Notes: generated from the sequence alone by a model not told the origin. A DNA stretch of 64,000 bases from Enterocloster lavalensis (GCF_902364025.1 NZ_CABJCG010000007.1:186001-250000), one strand, 5' to 3'. Shown: positions 25,027 through 34,579, counted from the first letter of the stretch. Made by a program: numbers and translations.

Positions 25027-26490
25027 ATGAGAGAGACCGGCAGAATTTCAGCAAATGAACTCAACAGGGCGTGTTCCCGGGACGATGGGGCGGTCAGCCG
25101 CCTTTTAACGGAAGAAATTGGAAAAAGCCAGGGGAAGATCGTGGTTCTGGACGATGATCCCACAGGCGTCCAGACCGTGCACGGCGTATCGGTGTACACG
25201 GACTGGTCCCGCGAATCCGTACTCCGGGGCTTTGAGGAGGAGAACCGGCTGTTCTACATTCTCACCAACTCCCGCGGCTTCACGGTGGAGGAGACGAGGC
25301 GGGCGCACCGGGAGATCGCCGGAAATATCGCCTGGGCGGCGCGGATGACCGGCAGGGAGTTCGTGATCGTCAGCCGCGGCGACTCCACCCTGAGGGGGCA
25401 TTATCCCCTGGAGACGGAGGTGCTCAGGCAGACCCTGGAGGAAGAGGAGCACTGGCATGTGGACGGCGAGGTGATCTGTCCCTTCTTTCTGGAGGGCGGC
25501 CGGTTCACCCTCGACAATGTGCACTACGTGCGTTGCGGCGGGGAGCTGGTTCCGGCGGGACAGACGGAGTTCGCGGCCGACCGCACCTTCGGCTACCGGT
25601 CCTCGGACCTTCGGGACTATGTGGAGGAAAAGACGGGCGGAGCTTACCCGGCGGAGAGCGTGAGCTGCATCCCGCTGGAATATCTGCGGAGCGGGGCGGT
25701 GGATCAGATCACCGGCATCCTGCTGGCGGTGAAGGACTTCGGCAAGGTGGTGGTGAACGCGGTGGATTACGGGGATTTGCGCGTATTCTGCCTGGCGCTT
25801 TACCGGGCAATGGCTCAGGGCAGGTCTTTTATGTTCCGAACCGCCGCCTCCTTTGTGAAGGTGTTCGGAGGCATCAAGGACCGCCCGCTGCTTGCGGGAA
25901 GCGAGCTGCTTGACGGGCGCGCCGGGCGCGGAGGCGTCATCGTCGTGGGCTCCCACACGGAAAAGACCACCCGGCAGCTGGCTGAGCTTCAAAAGGTTCC
26001 CGGGATTACATTTTTGGAGTTTAATTCCGACCTGGTGCTGGACCCAGAGGCATTCCGGGAGGAGATCGGGCGGACGATCCGGGAGATGGAACGGCGGATC
26101 GCGGCCGGGCAGACCGTGGCGGTCTTTACGCGCCGGACGCTGCTTGAGATTCCAGGGGATACTCCCGAGGCTGCGCTGCTGCGGTCGGTGAAGATTTCGG
26201 ACGCGGTGCAGTCTCTGGTGGCAAGCCTGAAAACGGCTCCGGCCTACGTGGTCGCAAAGGGCGGGATCACCTCCTCCGACGTGGGGGTGAAGGCCCTTCA
26301 GGTCAAACGGGCCGACGTGCTCGGGCAGATCCGCCCGGGCGTTCCCGTCTGGAGAACCGGGCCGGAGAGCCGTTTCCCTGGAATCCCCTATGTGATTTTC
26401 CCCGGAAATGTGGGGGAGGACGGAACGCTCAGGGAAGCGGTGGAAATCCTCTTGGCCGCGGGAAACGGCGGGGAGAGCCGGGATTTATAG
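25027..26490 (+). CDS. DUF1537 four-carbon acid sugar kinase-family protein
   Basis: This 487-aa protein has the N-terminal DUF1537 domain (VVLDDDPTGVQTVHG near residue 38, YILTNSRGF, SRGDSTLRGHYPLE) and the C-terminal nucleotide-binding domain (VVAKGGITSSDVGVKALQ, PGVPVWRTG, FPGNVGEDGTL). The family phosphorylates erythronate, threonate or oxo-tetronates. The canonical KSGNFG reads FPGNVG here. ATG 25027 follows GGGAG closely; a TTG at 25003 has no site. It ends the operon and would phosphorylate a short acid-sugar product, probably the aldolase-derived fragment or an alternative substrate. Confidence 0.87.
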   Translation: MRETGRISANELNRACSRDDGAVSRLLTEEIGKSQGKIVVLDDDPTGVQTVHGVSVYTDWSRESVLRGFEEENRLFYILTNSRGFTVEETRRAHREIAGNIAWAARMTGREFVIVSRGDSTLRGHYPLETEVLRQTLEEEEHWHVDGEVICPFFLEGGRFTLDNVHYVRCGGELVPAGQTEFAADRTFGYRSSDLRDYVEEKTGGAYPAESVSCIPLEYLRSGAVDQITGILLAVKDFGKVVVNAVDYGDLRVFCLALYRAMAQGRSFMFRTAASFVKVFGGIKDRPLLAGSELLDGRAGRGGVIVVGSHTEKTTRQLAELQKVPGITFLEFNSDLVLDPEAFREEIGRTIREMERRIAAGQTVAVFTRRTLLEIPGDTPEAALLRSVKISDAVQSLVASLKTAPAYVVAKGGITSSDVGVKALQVKRADVLGQIRPGVPVWRTGPESRFPGIPYVIFPGNVGEDGTLREAVEILLAAGNGGESRDL

Positions 26491-26635
26491 AGAACGGTGG
26501 AAGCTGCGGGGAACTGCTGCGGTAATACTGCAATATATTTAACGCTTTTGTAATTATTTTGTAATAATTAGTGAAAAAATGGATAAAATCCTCTTTGAAG
26601 AGATGCGAATGCAAATCCAACAGGAGGATTTTTTT

Positions 26636-27238
26636 ATGTTTAATAAATTGAAACAGATTGCAGCGGCGGCCCTGTTTGCGGCGGCGGTTATGGCGACAAC
26701 GGTTCAGGCCCAGGAAATTCAGGCCATGGCCCCGGAGGCGGTGGCCAGCGTAAACGGCCCTGGCGTGATCTACGTGAAGTTCGGCGGGCCGGGCATGGAG
26801 ACGGCGCTGGAGACCGCGCCAGAAGGAAGGGTGGAGATTTGCGAAGGGCCGGGGAGCGCCGCTTCCGGGCAGATGACGGGGTACGGCGCTGTCCAGGGCT
26901 GGACCGAGGAGGACCTTTACGTGCTGGCCCACGTGATCTGCGGGGAGGCCCAGAATTGTCCCGACGACGAGCAGCGCTACATCGGTTCCGTGGTATTAAA
27001 CCGCAGAAACAGCGGACGGTACCCGGGCACCATCAAGGGCGTGGTGTTCCAGCCGGGCCAGTATTCCTGCACCCGGGACGGCAATTACTACCGCACGCCC
27101 ACCGAGGCCAACTGGGCTAACGCCAGGTGGCTGCTGGAGAACGGCAGCGTGCTGCCCGGGAACGTGGTGTTCCAGTCGGGCGGACGGCAGGGAAAGGGCG
27201 TTTATCTGCGGACGGGGTATCATTATTATTGTTACTAA
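26636..27238 (+). CDS. secreted SleB-type cell wall hydrolase
   Basis: This 200-aa protein starts with a signal peptide (positive FNKLK, hydrophobic AAAALFAAAVMATT, cleavage near VQAQE) and is exported. Residues about 95-198 match Hydrolase_2/SleB: VLAHVICGEAQNC, YIGSVVLNRRNSGRYPGTIKGVVFQPGQYSC, and WLLENGSVLPGNVVFQS. These are lytic transglycosylase-like peptidoglycan hydrolases, known from spore cortex lysis but also in vegetative cells. AGGAGG lies eight bases before the ATG. It stands alone between the sugar-acid operon and the chromate-type transporter. Confidence 0.85.
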   Translation: MFNKLKQIAAAALFAAAVMATTVQAQEIQAMAPEAVASVNGPGVIYVKFGGPGMETALETAPEGRVEICEGPGSAASGQMTGYGAVQGWTEEDLYVLAHVICGEAQNCPDDEQRYIGSVVLNRRNSGRYPGTIKGVVFQPGQYSCTRDGNYYRTPTEANWANARWLLENGSVLPGNVVFQSGGRQGKGVYLRTGYHYYCY

Positions 27239-27408
27239 ATGGGGCGCCAGGGGAGGGTTGAGGCATGCGGCAGGGAGATTAGGCGGTTTGCGCCGCGCCC
27301 GCCGGTCCTGCACTGCAACCCTCTGCCTCTGGGCCACCCGCCGGCCAATATAGCATTTTTCAATACGGGATATAAGGAAAAAGATATGTCCCCCTTGCCA
27401 AAAAACGG

Positions 27409-27437
27409 GTGAAAAAGAGCATGTTTGGCGGTATAAT
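27409..27437 (+). promoter_or_regulatory. possible promoter of the chromate-type transporter
   Basis: GTGAAA (27409-27414), 17 bp, TATAAT (27432-27437): the -10 is consensus and the -35 weak. The region upstream (27250-27360) is GC-rich and strongly self-complementary (GAGGGTTG at 27253-27260 with CAACCCTC at 27316-27323), ending in TTTTT, and may terminate the hydrolase gene. Confidence 0.4.
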
Positions 27438-27499
27438 GGATAAAACGGCGGCCTTGAGGCCGGTAATGGAAAAATACGGATGGAAAGAGGGGTCGCGGA

Positions 27500-28099
27500 T
27501 TGGAGACCACACAGGAAGCAAAGGCGGCGTGCGCGCCGGAAAGAAAAAAAGAGAACCGTCTTCTGACGATTTTTATAGTGATGTTCAAGATGGGCTGCGT
27601 CACCTTCGGCGGAGGATGGGGGATTATAGCCCAGATGCAGGAGGAGTTCGTGGACCGGAGGGGATGGATCGAGGAGGAGGACCTGATCGATTTCCTCTCT
27701 CTGGGAAGGTCCTTCCCGGGCATTATGATCATCAATACCTCCGTCATTTTCGGCTATACGGTGGCGGGCTTCTGGGGCGCGGTGCTGGCCGCCTTCGGCC
27801 TGTCGCTGCCGGCCCTGATCAGCATCGCGGTGGTTACATATTTTTACTCGGCGATTAAGAGCAACGTGATCGTGGCCCGCGCCCTGAGCGGCGTGCGCTG
27901 CGCGGTGATCCCCATTATCCTGGGGGCGGCCCTGCGGCTGCGGGAGAAATCCCTGACCGATAAATCCAGCTATGTGCTGGCGGCGATCGCGCTGTTTGTC
28001 TGCACCTTCACCAAGGTGAACAAAATTCTCGTGGTGCTTGGCGGGGCGGTCTTCGGGCTTTTAGCCCTGGCCGTGAAGAGAGGAGGGCGGCACAGATGA
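27500..28099 (+). CDS. chromate transporter-family protein, first half
   Basis: This 199-aa membrane protein is one CHR domain: FKMGCVTFGGGWGIIAQMQEEFV (residues about 29-51), LSLGRSFPGIMIINTSVIFGY and LSGVRCAVIPII. The start is TTG at 27500, seven bases after AAGAGGGG; the next ATG would remove the start of the first span. It forms a bicistron with the next gene through an ATGA overlap, as do known short-chain CHR pairs whose halves insert with opposite topology. The family exports chromate in some bacteria, but in anaerobes its physiological substrate is usually unknown. Confidence 0.85.
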   Translation: METTQEAKAACAPERKKENRLLTIFIVMFKMGCVTFGGGWGIIAQMQEEFVDRRGWIEEEDLIDFLSLGRSFPGIMIINTSVIFGYTVAGFWGAVLAAFGLSLPALISIAVVTYFYSAIKSNVIVARALSGVRCAVIPIILGAALRLREKSLTDKSSYVLAAIALFVCTFTKVNKILVVLGGAVFGLLALAVKRGGRHR

Positions 28100-28623
28100 T
28101 CTATCTGCAGCTTTTTTGGTCCTTCCTCAAAATCGGCTTTTTCAGCTTCGGCGGCACCACCATGGTTCCGGTGATCAACGACGAGGTGCTGCGCTTCGGC
28201 TGGATGACCTCGGGGGAGGTGATGGACATTGTGGCCATCGCGGAGATGACGCCCGGGTCTCTGGGGATCAACTGCGCCACCTTCGTGGGCCTGCGCACCG
28301 CGGGCCTGGCCGGTTCCCTGGCCGCCAGCCTGGGGGTAATGGTTCCCTCCCTCACGCTGTGTATGTTGGCGGCCAGGTTCATTATCAAGCTGAAAGACAA
28401 TCCGGCGCTGGAGTCCGCCATGAGCGGAGTGCGGCCCGTGTGCCTGGGTATGGTGTTCTCCGTTGGGCTGACCATGGGCCACTCCATCCTGCTGGCCAAC
28501 AACCTGGTCCAGTGGAACATGGTGTTCATCGCCGTGATCACCGCGGTGGTCATGATCCGTTTTCACTTAAGCGTGCCCAAGACCATTCTACTGGCAGCCG
28601 TCCTGGGCCTGATTTTTGGGTAG
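28096..28623 (+). CDS. chromate transporter-family protein, second half
   Basis: This 175-aa partner of the preceding half has the same domain: FLKIGFFSFGGTTMVPVINDEV (residues about 10-31), IAEMTPGSLGINCATFVG and MSGVRPVCLGMVF. It starts inside the stop of the first half (ATGA). Its last 36 bases overlap the 3' end of the convergent LysR gene, an unusually tight arrangement with no terminator between them. Confidence 0.87.
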   Translation: MIYLQLFWSFLKIGFFSFGGTTMVPVINDEVLRFGWMTSGEVMDIVAIAEMTPGSLGINCATFVGLRTAGLAGSLAASLGVMVPSLTLCMLAARFIIKLKDNPALESAMSGVRPVCLGMVFSVGLTMGHSILLANNLVQWNMVFIAVITAVVMIRFHLSVPKTILLAAVLGLIFG

Positions 28624-29541
28624 CGGACTGTCCTTCAGGAAGGGGTTCTCCACCTCCAGCAGGATGTCGATGAAATCCTTCATATACCGGGTGAGATAGA
28701 GCTCCTTGCGGTGGCAGATGTAGCAGTGGCGCAGGCTCTCCGTGTTTTTCAGCGGGTAGAGGGCCGCGCGGGCGCGCATTTCCTCCGTGTTCTCAATGTA
28801 GTTTAAGGGGCAGATGGTCACCGCGTCGCAGGCCAGGGCCACCTTTTTCTCGATCTCGATGCTCATGGTCTCCAGAATGATCTTGGGCTGGATGTTGTTG
28901 GTGATGAATAAACTGTCCTGGAGCGCCCGGACGCTGTGTCCGTGCTTGTTGGAGACGAATTTTTCATTGCGGGCCTCCAGAATGGAGATGGGGGTGCCGC
29001 TGGGGATCCGCCGGGCCAGCTCCGTGTTCCGGCTTGCCAACAGCACCAGCTCTTCCCGCTCCACGATGATGTAGTTCAGTTCGTCGTGCTTGGGCACTGT
29101 GGTCATGCAGGCCAGGTCCACCGAACCGTCGAGCACCAGCTTGTCGATGGCTGCGGAACCGTGCTCGGAGATCACGATGTCCACATGGGGATATTTCTGG
29201 AAAAATTTGGGAAGCACGTAAGGGAGAACCTGCATTCCACGCTGTACGGGGATGCCCAGGCGGATTTTGCCGTGCTCCTCGTCGTTGATCTCCTCGATCT
29301 CCCGGGCTAAGTTGGCGTTGATGGTGAGAATCTTCTGGGCGGCTTCTATGTATTTTTCCCCGGCGTAGGTCAGGGTCAGGGGATCGGTGGAGCGGTTGAA
29401 GATGGGAGCGCCTAAATTGGACTCCACCAGCTTGATCATCTGGCTCAAAGAGGGCTGGGAGACGTAAAGCTTTTTGGCGGCGTTGGTGATGCTGCCCTCC
29501 TGATATACCGTGAGCATGTACTGCGCATGTTTCGGATTCAT
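28588..29541 (-). CDS. LysR-family transcriptional regulator 1
   Basis: The product is 317 aa with an N-terminal winged helix (MNPKHAQYMLTVYQEGSITN to KLYVSQPSLSQMIKLVE, residues about 1-45) and a LysR effector domain (about 90-300; IRLGIPVQRGMQVLPYVLPKF). The ATG at 29541 follows AAGAAGG, so the longer upstream reading is rejected. It lies downstream of a second LysR gene on the same strand and has its own promoter. The target is unclear; candidates are the neighbouring transporter and the citrate genes. Confidence 0.88.
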   Translation of the reverse strand: MNPKHAQYMLTVYQEGSITNAAKKLYVSQPSLSQMIKLVESNLGAPIFNRSTDPLTLTYAGEKYIEAAQKILTINANLAREIEEINDEEHGKIRLGIPVQRGMQVLPYVLPKFFQKYPHVDIVISEHGSAAIDKLVLDGSVDLACMTTVPKHDELNYIIVEREELVLLASRNTELARRIPSGTPISILEARNEKFVSNKHGHSVRALQDSLFITNNIQPKIILETMSIEIEKKVALACDAVTICPLNYIENTEEMRARAALYPLKNTESLRHCYICHRKELYLTRYMKDFIDILLEVENPFLKDSPLPKNQAQDGCQ

Positions 29542-29610
29542 ATAATACCTTCTTTCGTCTGGCCGGTTTTCCCGCTGCGCGGAAACCGTGATCACTTGTT
29601 TTCTGATCAA

Positions 29611-29639
29611 ATCATAGCATGATCCATTTTAAAATTCAA
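29611..29639 (-). promoter_or_regulatory. promoter of LysR gene 1
   Basis: On the minus strand TTGAAT (29634-29639), a 17-bp spacer and TATGAT (29611-29616) form a good promoter about 70 bp before the start. Two TGATCA boxes, 15 bp apart, follow in the leader (29589-29609). Confidence 0.6.
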
Positions 29640-29704
29640 TTATGCGGACAGTGGTTTCCGGACGCCGGGCGCTGCCGCTAGGGTGTGTTTGAAAATTGCT
29701 TTCC

Positions 29705-30655
29705 CTAGGGCTGCGACTCGGGCTCTTTGTCCCCGAACTGCTCCCGCACCAGGGAAATGAACATCTGGTCCGCCCGGGAGAGAAATCCGCTCTTTAAGGT
29801 GGAGATGCACATGCTCCAGCCCGCCTCGTACTTGGCGGGAATGGAGAGAAAGGCCGGATTGAAGCTTGTCTGGCTGAAGTTGGCGTACTCCGTGGGCACC
29901 AGGGTGACGCCAAGGCCCTGGGCGGCCAAAAGCTGGGCCGTCTGGTAGCTGCGCAGGGTCAGGATGATGCGGGGCTGCTGGATGCGGGCCTTTTTCAACA
30001 CGTAGTCCACCACCTGGCGGATGCGCTGCTGCTTGTGGAGCATGATGAAGGGCTCGTCCTTTAAGCGGCGGGGGTCCAGCACCGGGTAGGGAGCGTCCGG
30101 GTCGGCCTTTCCCTGGGAGGCCAGGGGATGGTCCTTTGACAATACGATGAGAAAGGGATCGTCCTTCAGGCGTTCATAGTTGATCAGGGGCTGCAAATCC
30201 TCCCGTCCGGGAGCGTGCATCACCGCGAAATCCAGCTCCCCACTGAGGATTTTCTGGTCCAGAACGCAGGAATTTTCCTCGGACACGTACACCTCCACAT
30301 TGGGACAGAGGGTGTGGAAGAGGGGCAGCACTCTGGAGAGCACGATGGTGCCCAGATGGTTGGTGATGCCCACGTGGATGCGCCCGGTTTTCAGGTTGTT
30401 GATGTCGCTGACCTCGGTCTCGAAGTCCTGGTACATTTTCAGAATCTGAGTGGCCATGTGGTAGTAGCGCTCCCCGGCGTAGGTCAGGGTCAGGCCGCCC
30501 GCGGTGCGGTTGAACAGGCGTGCGCCCAGGGCCTCCTCGATGCGCTGTAAGGACTGGCTCAGCGAGGGCTGGGCCACGAACAATTTCTGGGCTGCTTTGG
30601 AGATGGTTTTCTCCTCCGCAATGGTTTTTACATACATCAGTTCCTTGCTGGTCAT
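29705..30655 (-). CDS. LysR-family regulator 2, divergent from the aconitase-like gene
   Basis: This 316-aa LysR regulator has its helix-turn-helix at residues about 16-40 (TISKAAQKLFVAQPSLSQSLQRIE) and an effector domain (IHVGITNHLGTIVLSRVLPLF onwards). AGGAGG lies before the ATG. It is transcribed away from the aconitase-like gene across a 177-bp gap filled with symmetric AT-rich boxes, the classic LysR arrangement. The same boxes precede citDEF. Function resembles, by analogy only, CcpC of Bacillus, a LysR regulator of aconitase and citrate synthase. Confidence 0.88.
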   Translation of the reverse strand: MTSKELMYVKTIAEEKTISKAAQKLFVAQPSLSQSLQRIEEALGARLFNRTAGGLTLTYAGERYYHMATQILKMYQDFETEVSDINNLKTGRIHVGITNHLGTIVLSRVLPLFHTLCPNVEVYVSEENSCVLDQKILSGELDFAVMHAPGREDLQPLINYERLKDDPFLIVLSKDHPLASQGKADPDAPYPVLDPRRLKDEPFIMLHKQQRIRQVVDYVLKKARIQQPRIILTLRSYQTAQLLAAQGLGVTLVPTEYANFSQTSFNPAFLSIPAKYEAGWSMCISTLKSGFLSRADQMFISLVREQFGDKEPESQP

Positions 30656-30713
30656 GGTGTGATTCCTCCTCCGTAACCGGCGCTGTGGACAGGCCGGAAA
30701 AAGTATAGGAAAA

Positions 30714-30771
30714 CTCTATAGAGGCTATAAGATATATAGTATTTGCCTATAAACTATTTATAGTATATATT
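30714..30771 (+). promoter_or_regulatory. aconitase-like gene promoter with LysR-type sites
   Basis: TTGCCT (30743-30748), 17 bp, TATATT (30766-30771) form the promoter. The palindrome CTATAAA-N3-TTTATAG (30747-30763) fills the spacer. Upstream are the palindrome CTCTATAGAG (30714-30723) and ATATAGTATTTGCC (30734-30747), identical over 14 bp to the citD promoter. CTATA-N13-ATATAG spacing is also the same in both. Confidence 0.75.
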
Positions 30772-30832
30772 AGAATCATCAGAAAGAAAAGTACCGAATT
30801 GAAAAAGGGCAAAAATAAGGAGGTAAATTTTT

Positions 30833-33127
30833 ATGGTATCACTGTATGACGGGGGCGTCTACCTGGTTAACGGTAAAGAGATCGTTCCGGAAGCGGAAGC
30901 GGCGAAAGTAAAGGCTCTGACCGGACGGGAAGCCGACCGCGAGAGCGACAGAAAGGGCACGATGGCTTACTCCATTATGGAGCAGCACAACACATCCGGC
31001 AACATGGAGAATCTGAAGATCAAATTCGACTCCATGACCAGCCACGACATCACCTTTGTTGGCATCGTGCAGACCGCCAAGGCGTCCGGTATGGAGAAGT
31101 TCCCGCTCCCCTACGTTCTGACCAACTGCCACAACTCCCTGTGCGCGGTGGGCGGCACCATCAATGAGGACGACCACATGTTCGGTCTCTCCGCTGCCAA
31201 GAAGTACGGCGGAATCTACGTTCCCCCCCACATCGCCGTGATTCATCAGTATATGCGCGAGATGATGGCCGGCTGCGGCAGAATGATCCTTGGCTCCGAC
31301 AGCCACACCCGTTACGGCGCGCTGGGCACCATGGCCATCGGCGAGGGCGGCGGCGAGCTGGTGAAGCAGCTTCTGTGCGATACATACGACGTAGCCCGTC
31401 CCGGCGTGGTCGCCATCTATCTGGATGGCAAGCCCGCTCCCTACGTGGGACCCCAGGACATCGCCCTGGCTATCATCGGCGCGGTGTTCAAGAACGGCTA
31501 TGTGAAGAATAAAGTGATGGAGTTCGTGGGCCCCGGCATTTCCCATATGACCACGGATTACCGCAACGGCGTGGACGTGATGACCACCGAGACCACCTGC
31601 CTGTCCTCCATCTGGAGAACCGACGAGGACACCAGAAGCTACCTGGCGGCCCACGGCAGAGAGGACGCCTACAAGGAGCTGAACCCGGCGGATGTTGCCT
31701 ACTACGACGGCTGCGTTTACGTGGATTTGAGCACCGTGAAGCCCATGATCGCGCTGCCCTTCCACCCCAGCAACGCCTACGAGATCGACGAGCTGAACGC
31801 CAACTTAAAGGACATTCTCCACGGCGTGGAGGAGGAAGCCAAGAAGATCGCAGGCGGCAGATCCACCTTCACTCTGATGGATAAGATCACGGAGGACGGC
31901 AAGCTCATGGTGCAGCAGGGAATCATCGCAGGCTGCGCAGGCGGCAACTACACCAACGTGATCGAGGCGGCAAACGCCTTAAGAGGACAGGACTGCGGCT
32001 GCGACCAGTTCTCCCTGGCCGTGTACCCCTCCTCCCAGCCGGTGTTCGCCGACCTGGTGAAGAAGGGAGCCATCTCCGATCTGATGGCGGCCGGCGCAAT
32101 CATCCGCACCGCGTTCTGCGGCCCCTGCTTCGGAGCCGGAGACACGCCTTGCCACAACGGACTTTCCATCCGCCACACCACCCGCAACTTCCCCAACCGC
32201 GAAGGCTCCAAGCCGGGTAACGGACAGATGTCCGCAGTGGCCCTCATGGACGCCCGTTCCATCGCGGCTACCGCTGCCAAGGGCGGCGTGCTCACCTCCG
32301 CGGCTGAGCTTGACTGCTGGGGGAATATTCCGGAGTATGAGTTCGACGATAGCTCCTACAAGAACCGCGTATACTTCGGTTACGAGAAGGCGGAGACGGA
32401 GAAAGAGCTGATTTACGGCCCCAACATCAAGGATTGGCCGGAAATGAGCCCGTTGACCGACAATATCCTGTTGAAGGTCTGCTCCAAGATCATGGATCCC
32501 GTCACCACCACCGACGAGCTGATCCCCTCCGGCGAGACCTCCTCCTTCCGCTCCAATCCCCTGGGACTGGCAGAATTCACCCTGTCCAGACGTGATCCCG
32601 AGTACGTGGGCAGAACCAAGGTTGTGGACCAGCTGGAGAAGGCCAGAGTGAACGAGGGAGAGGAGGCTGAGACCGGCCTGGCTCCCGAGTTAAAGGGCGT
32701 ATTTGAGACCATCCGCACCATCCCCGGAAGCGAGGACGTGAAGGCAGGCGAGACGGAGATCGGCAGCATGGTTTACGCTGTGAAACCCGGCGACGGCTCC
32801 GCCCGCGAGCAGGCAGCCAGCTGCCAGCGTGTGATCGGCGGCCTGGCGAATATCTGTAAGGAATACGCTACCAAGCGCTACCGCTCCAACGTGATGAACT
32901 GGGGTATGATCCCCTTCCAGATGGAAGCCGATCCCGAGTTCGAGGTGGGCGACTACATTTACGTTCCGGGAATCCGCAAGGCCCTGGAAGGCGATATGAA
33001 ACACATCAAGGCATATGTGATCGGCGATACCGTGAAGGAGTTAGACCTCTACGTTGCCGACATGACGGCTGAAGAGCGGGAGATTGTGAAGGCGGGCTGC
33101 CTGATCAACTACAACCGCAACCGTTAA
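30833..33127 (+). CDS. aconitase-family hydratase (YbhJ-like)
   Basis: This 764-aa aconitase-superfamily protein has its three [4Fe-4S] ligand cysteines at Cys368 ([10 protein letters not shown]), Cys429 and Cys432 ([13 protein letters not shown]), and conserved pieces such as [20 protein letters not shown] near residue 153 and [29 protein letters not shown] swivel-like C-terminal domain (about 590-764) ends with [15 protein letters not shown]. It would dehydrate and rehydrate citrate to isocitrate or a similar hydroxy acid. The N-terminus differs from bacterial AcnA/AcnB and fits the YbhJ-like hydratases better. The next gene is isocitrate dehydrogenase, supporting aconitase activity. Confidence 0.85.
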   Translation: MVSLYDGGVYLVNGKEIVPEAEAAKVKALTGREADRESDRKGTMAYSIMEQHNTSGNMENLKIKFDSMTSHDITFVGIVQTAKASGMEKFPLPYVLTNCHNSLCAVGGTINEDDHMFGLSAAKKYGGIYVPPHIAVIHQYMREMMAGCGRMILGSDSHTRYGALGTMAIGEGGGELVKQLLCDTYDVARPGVVAIYLDGKPAPYVGPQDIALAIIGAVFKNGYVKNKVMEFVGPGISHMTTDYRNGVDVMTTETTCLSSIWRTDEDTRSYLAAHGREDAYKELNPADVAYYDGCVYVDLSTVKPMIALPFHPSNAYEIDELNANLKDILHGVEEEAKKIAGGRSTFTLMDKITEDGKLMVQQGIIAGCAGGNYTNVIEAANALRGQDCGCDQFSLAVYPSSQPVFADLVKKGAISDLMAAGAIIRTAFCGPCFGAGDTPCHNGLSIRHTTRNFPNREGSKPGNGQMSAVALMDARSIAATAAKGGVLTSAAELDCWGNIPEYEFDDSSYKNRVYFGYEKAETEKELIYGPNIKDWPEMSPLTDNILLKVCSKIMDPVTTTDELIPSGETSSFRSNPLGLAEFTLSRRDPEYVGRTKVVDQLEKARVNEGEEAETGLAPELKGVFETIRTIPGSEDVKAGETEIGSMVYAVKPGDGSAREQAASCQRVIGGLANICKEYATKRYRSNVMNWGMIPFQMEADPEFEVGDYIYVPGIRKALEGDMKHIKAYVIGDTVKELDLYVADMTAEEREIVKAGCLINYNRNR

Positions 33128-33160
33128 TTTGTTATCTTCTCATTTTCGTTAGATGCGAAA

Positions 33161-33200
33161 GGAACTCTGCCGGACCCGTTGGCGTACGGCAGAGTTCTTT
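33161..33200 (+). terminator. terminator after the aconitase-like gene
   Basis: GGAACTCTGCCG pairs with CGGCAGAGTTC(T) across a 14-base loop, with a T-rich tail (TTCTTT). Confidence 0.75.
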
Positions 33201-33433
33201 ACACCAATTAATACAGTTAAAAAGTTGTGAAAACAACAATGAAAAAACTGGACAAATAGAAAAAATTATTATATAGTGTTAAACAGCGGTTTGCAATGGG
33301 GCATGGCTGAGGATTCGGTCTGCCCATTTTTAGTTGGATGCGATGGGCCGCCAGCGCGGCCTGCAGGCGATCGCCATCCGGCAAAAGGCCGGGGGGATTA
33401 AAACAGATGAAGGACAGTAGGAGGAAAACAGCG
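33201..33433 (+). promoter_or_regulatory. isocitrate dehydrogenase promoter region
   Basis: Part of the 306-bp gap after the aconitase-like gene. TGGACA (33249-33254), 17 bp, TATAGT (33272-33277) form a likely promoter; the -10 is embedded in ATTATATAGTGTT, which recalls the ATATAGT of the citD and aconitase-like promoters. No gene is seen. Confidence 0.5.
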
Positions 33434-34432
33434 ATGAGACAGACAATTACGGTATTTAAAGGGGATGGAATCGGGCCGGAGATCACGGATGCGGTGATCC
33501 GCGTTATGGACGCGGCCGGCGCGGAACTGGACTATGAGATTTACAATGTGGGGGAGGCGGAGTACGAGGCCCACGGGGAGCTGATTCCCAAGGCTGCGTT
33601 TGAATCCATGGAGCGCAACAAGGTGCTTTTAAAGTCCCCGATCACCACGCCCGTGGGTAAGGGCTTCCGGTCCCTCAATGTGTTCCTGCGCAAGAAATAC
33701 GACCTTTACGCCAATATCCGCCCGGCGAGGAGCAACCACGCGGTGAAAACGCCCTTTCAGGATGTGGACATTGTAATTTTCCGGGAGAACACCGAGGATC
33801 TGTACGTGGGAGTGGAGGAGAAGATAGACGAGAACACCGTGCACGCCACCAAGCTCATCACCAGAAGGGCCAGCGAGCGCATCATCCGGGACGCCTTCGA
33901 GTACGCCAGGGCCCACGGGCGGAAGAAGGTGACCTGCGTGCACAAGGCCAATATCTTAAAGATCTCCGACGGCCTGTTCCGGGATATTTTCTACGAGATC
34001 CGCGAAGCCTACCCGGAGATCGCGGCGGACGACAAGATCGTGGACAACGTGTGCATGCAGATGGTCATGAATCCCCAGCAGTTCGACGTGATGGTGATGC
34101 CCAATCTCTACGGGGACATGCTCTCCGACCTGGCCAGCGGCCTGATCGGCGGTCTGGGGCTTCTGCCCTCCAGCAATCTGGGGGAGGAATTCGCCATGTT
34201 CGAGGCCGTACACGGCAGCGCCCCGGACATCGCAGGCAAAGGGATCGCCAACCCCACGGCCCTGCTCTGGTCCGCCTGCATGATGCTGGAGCACCTTGGC
34301 CAGATGGAGTGCGCGGCGAAGATCCGAAGGAGCGTGGATACCGTGCTGGAGGAAGGGGCGTTTAATACGCCGGATATCGGGGGGAACGCGACGACGGCGG
34401 AGTATGTGGAGGAGATTATAAAGAGGCTGTGA
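33434..34432 (+). CDS. icd: NAD(P)-dependent isocitrate dehydrogenase
   Basis: This 332-aa beta-decarboxylating dehydrogenase converts isocitrate to 2-oxoglutarate. [14 protein letters not shown] opens the Rossmann-like core, [21 protein letters not shown] shows the Ser/Arg pattern of isocitrate enzymes rather than isopropylmalate ones, and [23 protein letters not shown] (Lys/Tyr catalytic region), [15 protein letters not shown] and [20 protein letters not shown] follow. Size and motifs fit the short NAD-type class. ATG 33434 is nine bases after AGGAGG. With the aconitase-like gene it forms a citrate-to-2-oxoglutarate route for glutamate synthesis. Confidence 0.9.
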   Translation: MRQTITVFKGDGIGPEITDAVIRVMDAAGAELDYEIYNVGEAEYEAHGELIPKAAFESMERNKVLLKSPITTPVGKGFRSLNVFLRKKYDLYANIRPARSNHAVKTPFQDVDIVIFRENTEDLYVGVEEKIDENTVHATKLITRRASERIIRDAFEYARAHGRKKVTCVHKANILKISDGLFRDIFYEIREAYPEIAADDKIVDNVCMQMVMNPQQFDVMVMPNLYGDMLSDLASGLIGGLGLLPSSNLGEEFAMFEAVHGSAPDIAGKGIANPTALLWSACMMLEHLGQMECAAKIRRSVDTVLEEGAFNTPDIGGNATTAEYVEEIIKRL

Positions 34433-34442
34433 TGCATTTTGC

Positions 34443-34482
34443 CTGCCCGGACGGATAAGAACGCGCCGTCCGGGCAGATTTT
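34443..34482 (+). terminator. terminator after icd
   Basis: A perfect 12-bp stem (CTGCCCGGACGG with CCGTCCGGGCAG), 11-base loop and TTTT, eleven bases after the stop. Confidence 0.85.
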
Positions 34483-34579
34483 GTGTAAGCGGAAAAAGTG
34501 CTGATAACGGGAGGGGGAATTAATGAAAGTTTGTGCAATCTGTATAAAAATGGAGGCCGGAAAATGGCGGCTTTTCACA

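Noticed and set aside
28624..28700. insertion or phage attachment site between the transporter and LysR genes
   Set aside because: This is the coding sequence of the LysR gene; no direct repeats or integrase were found.
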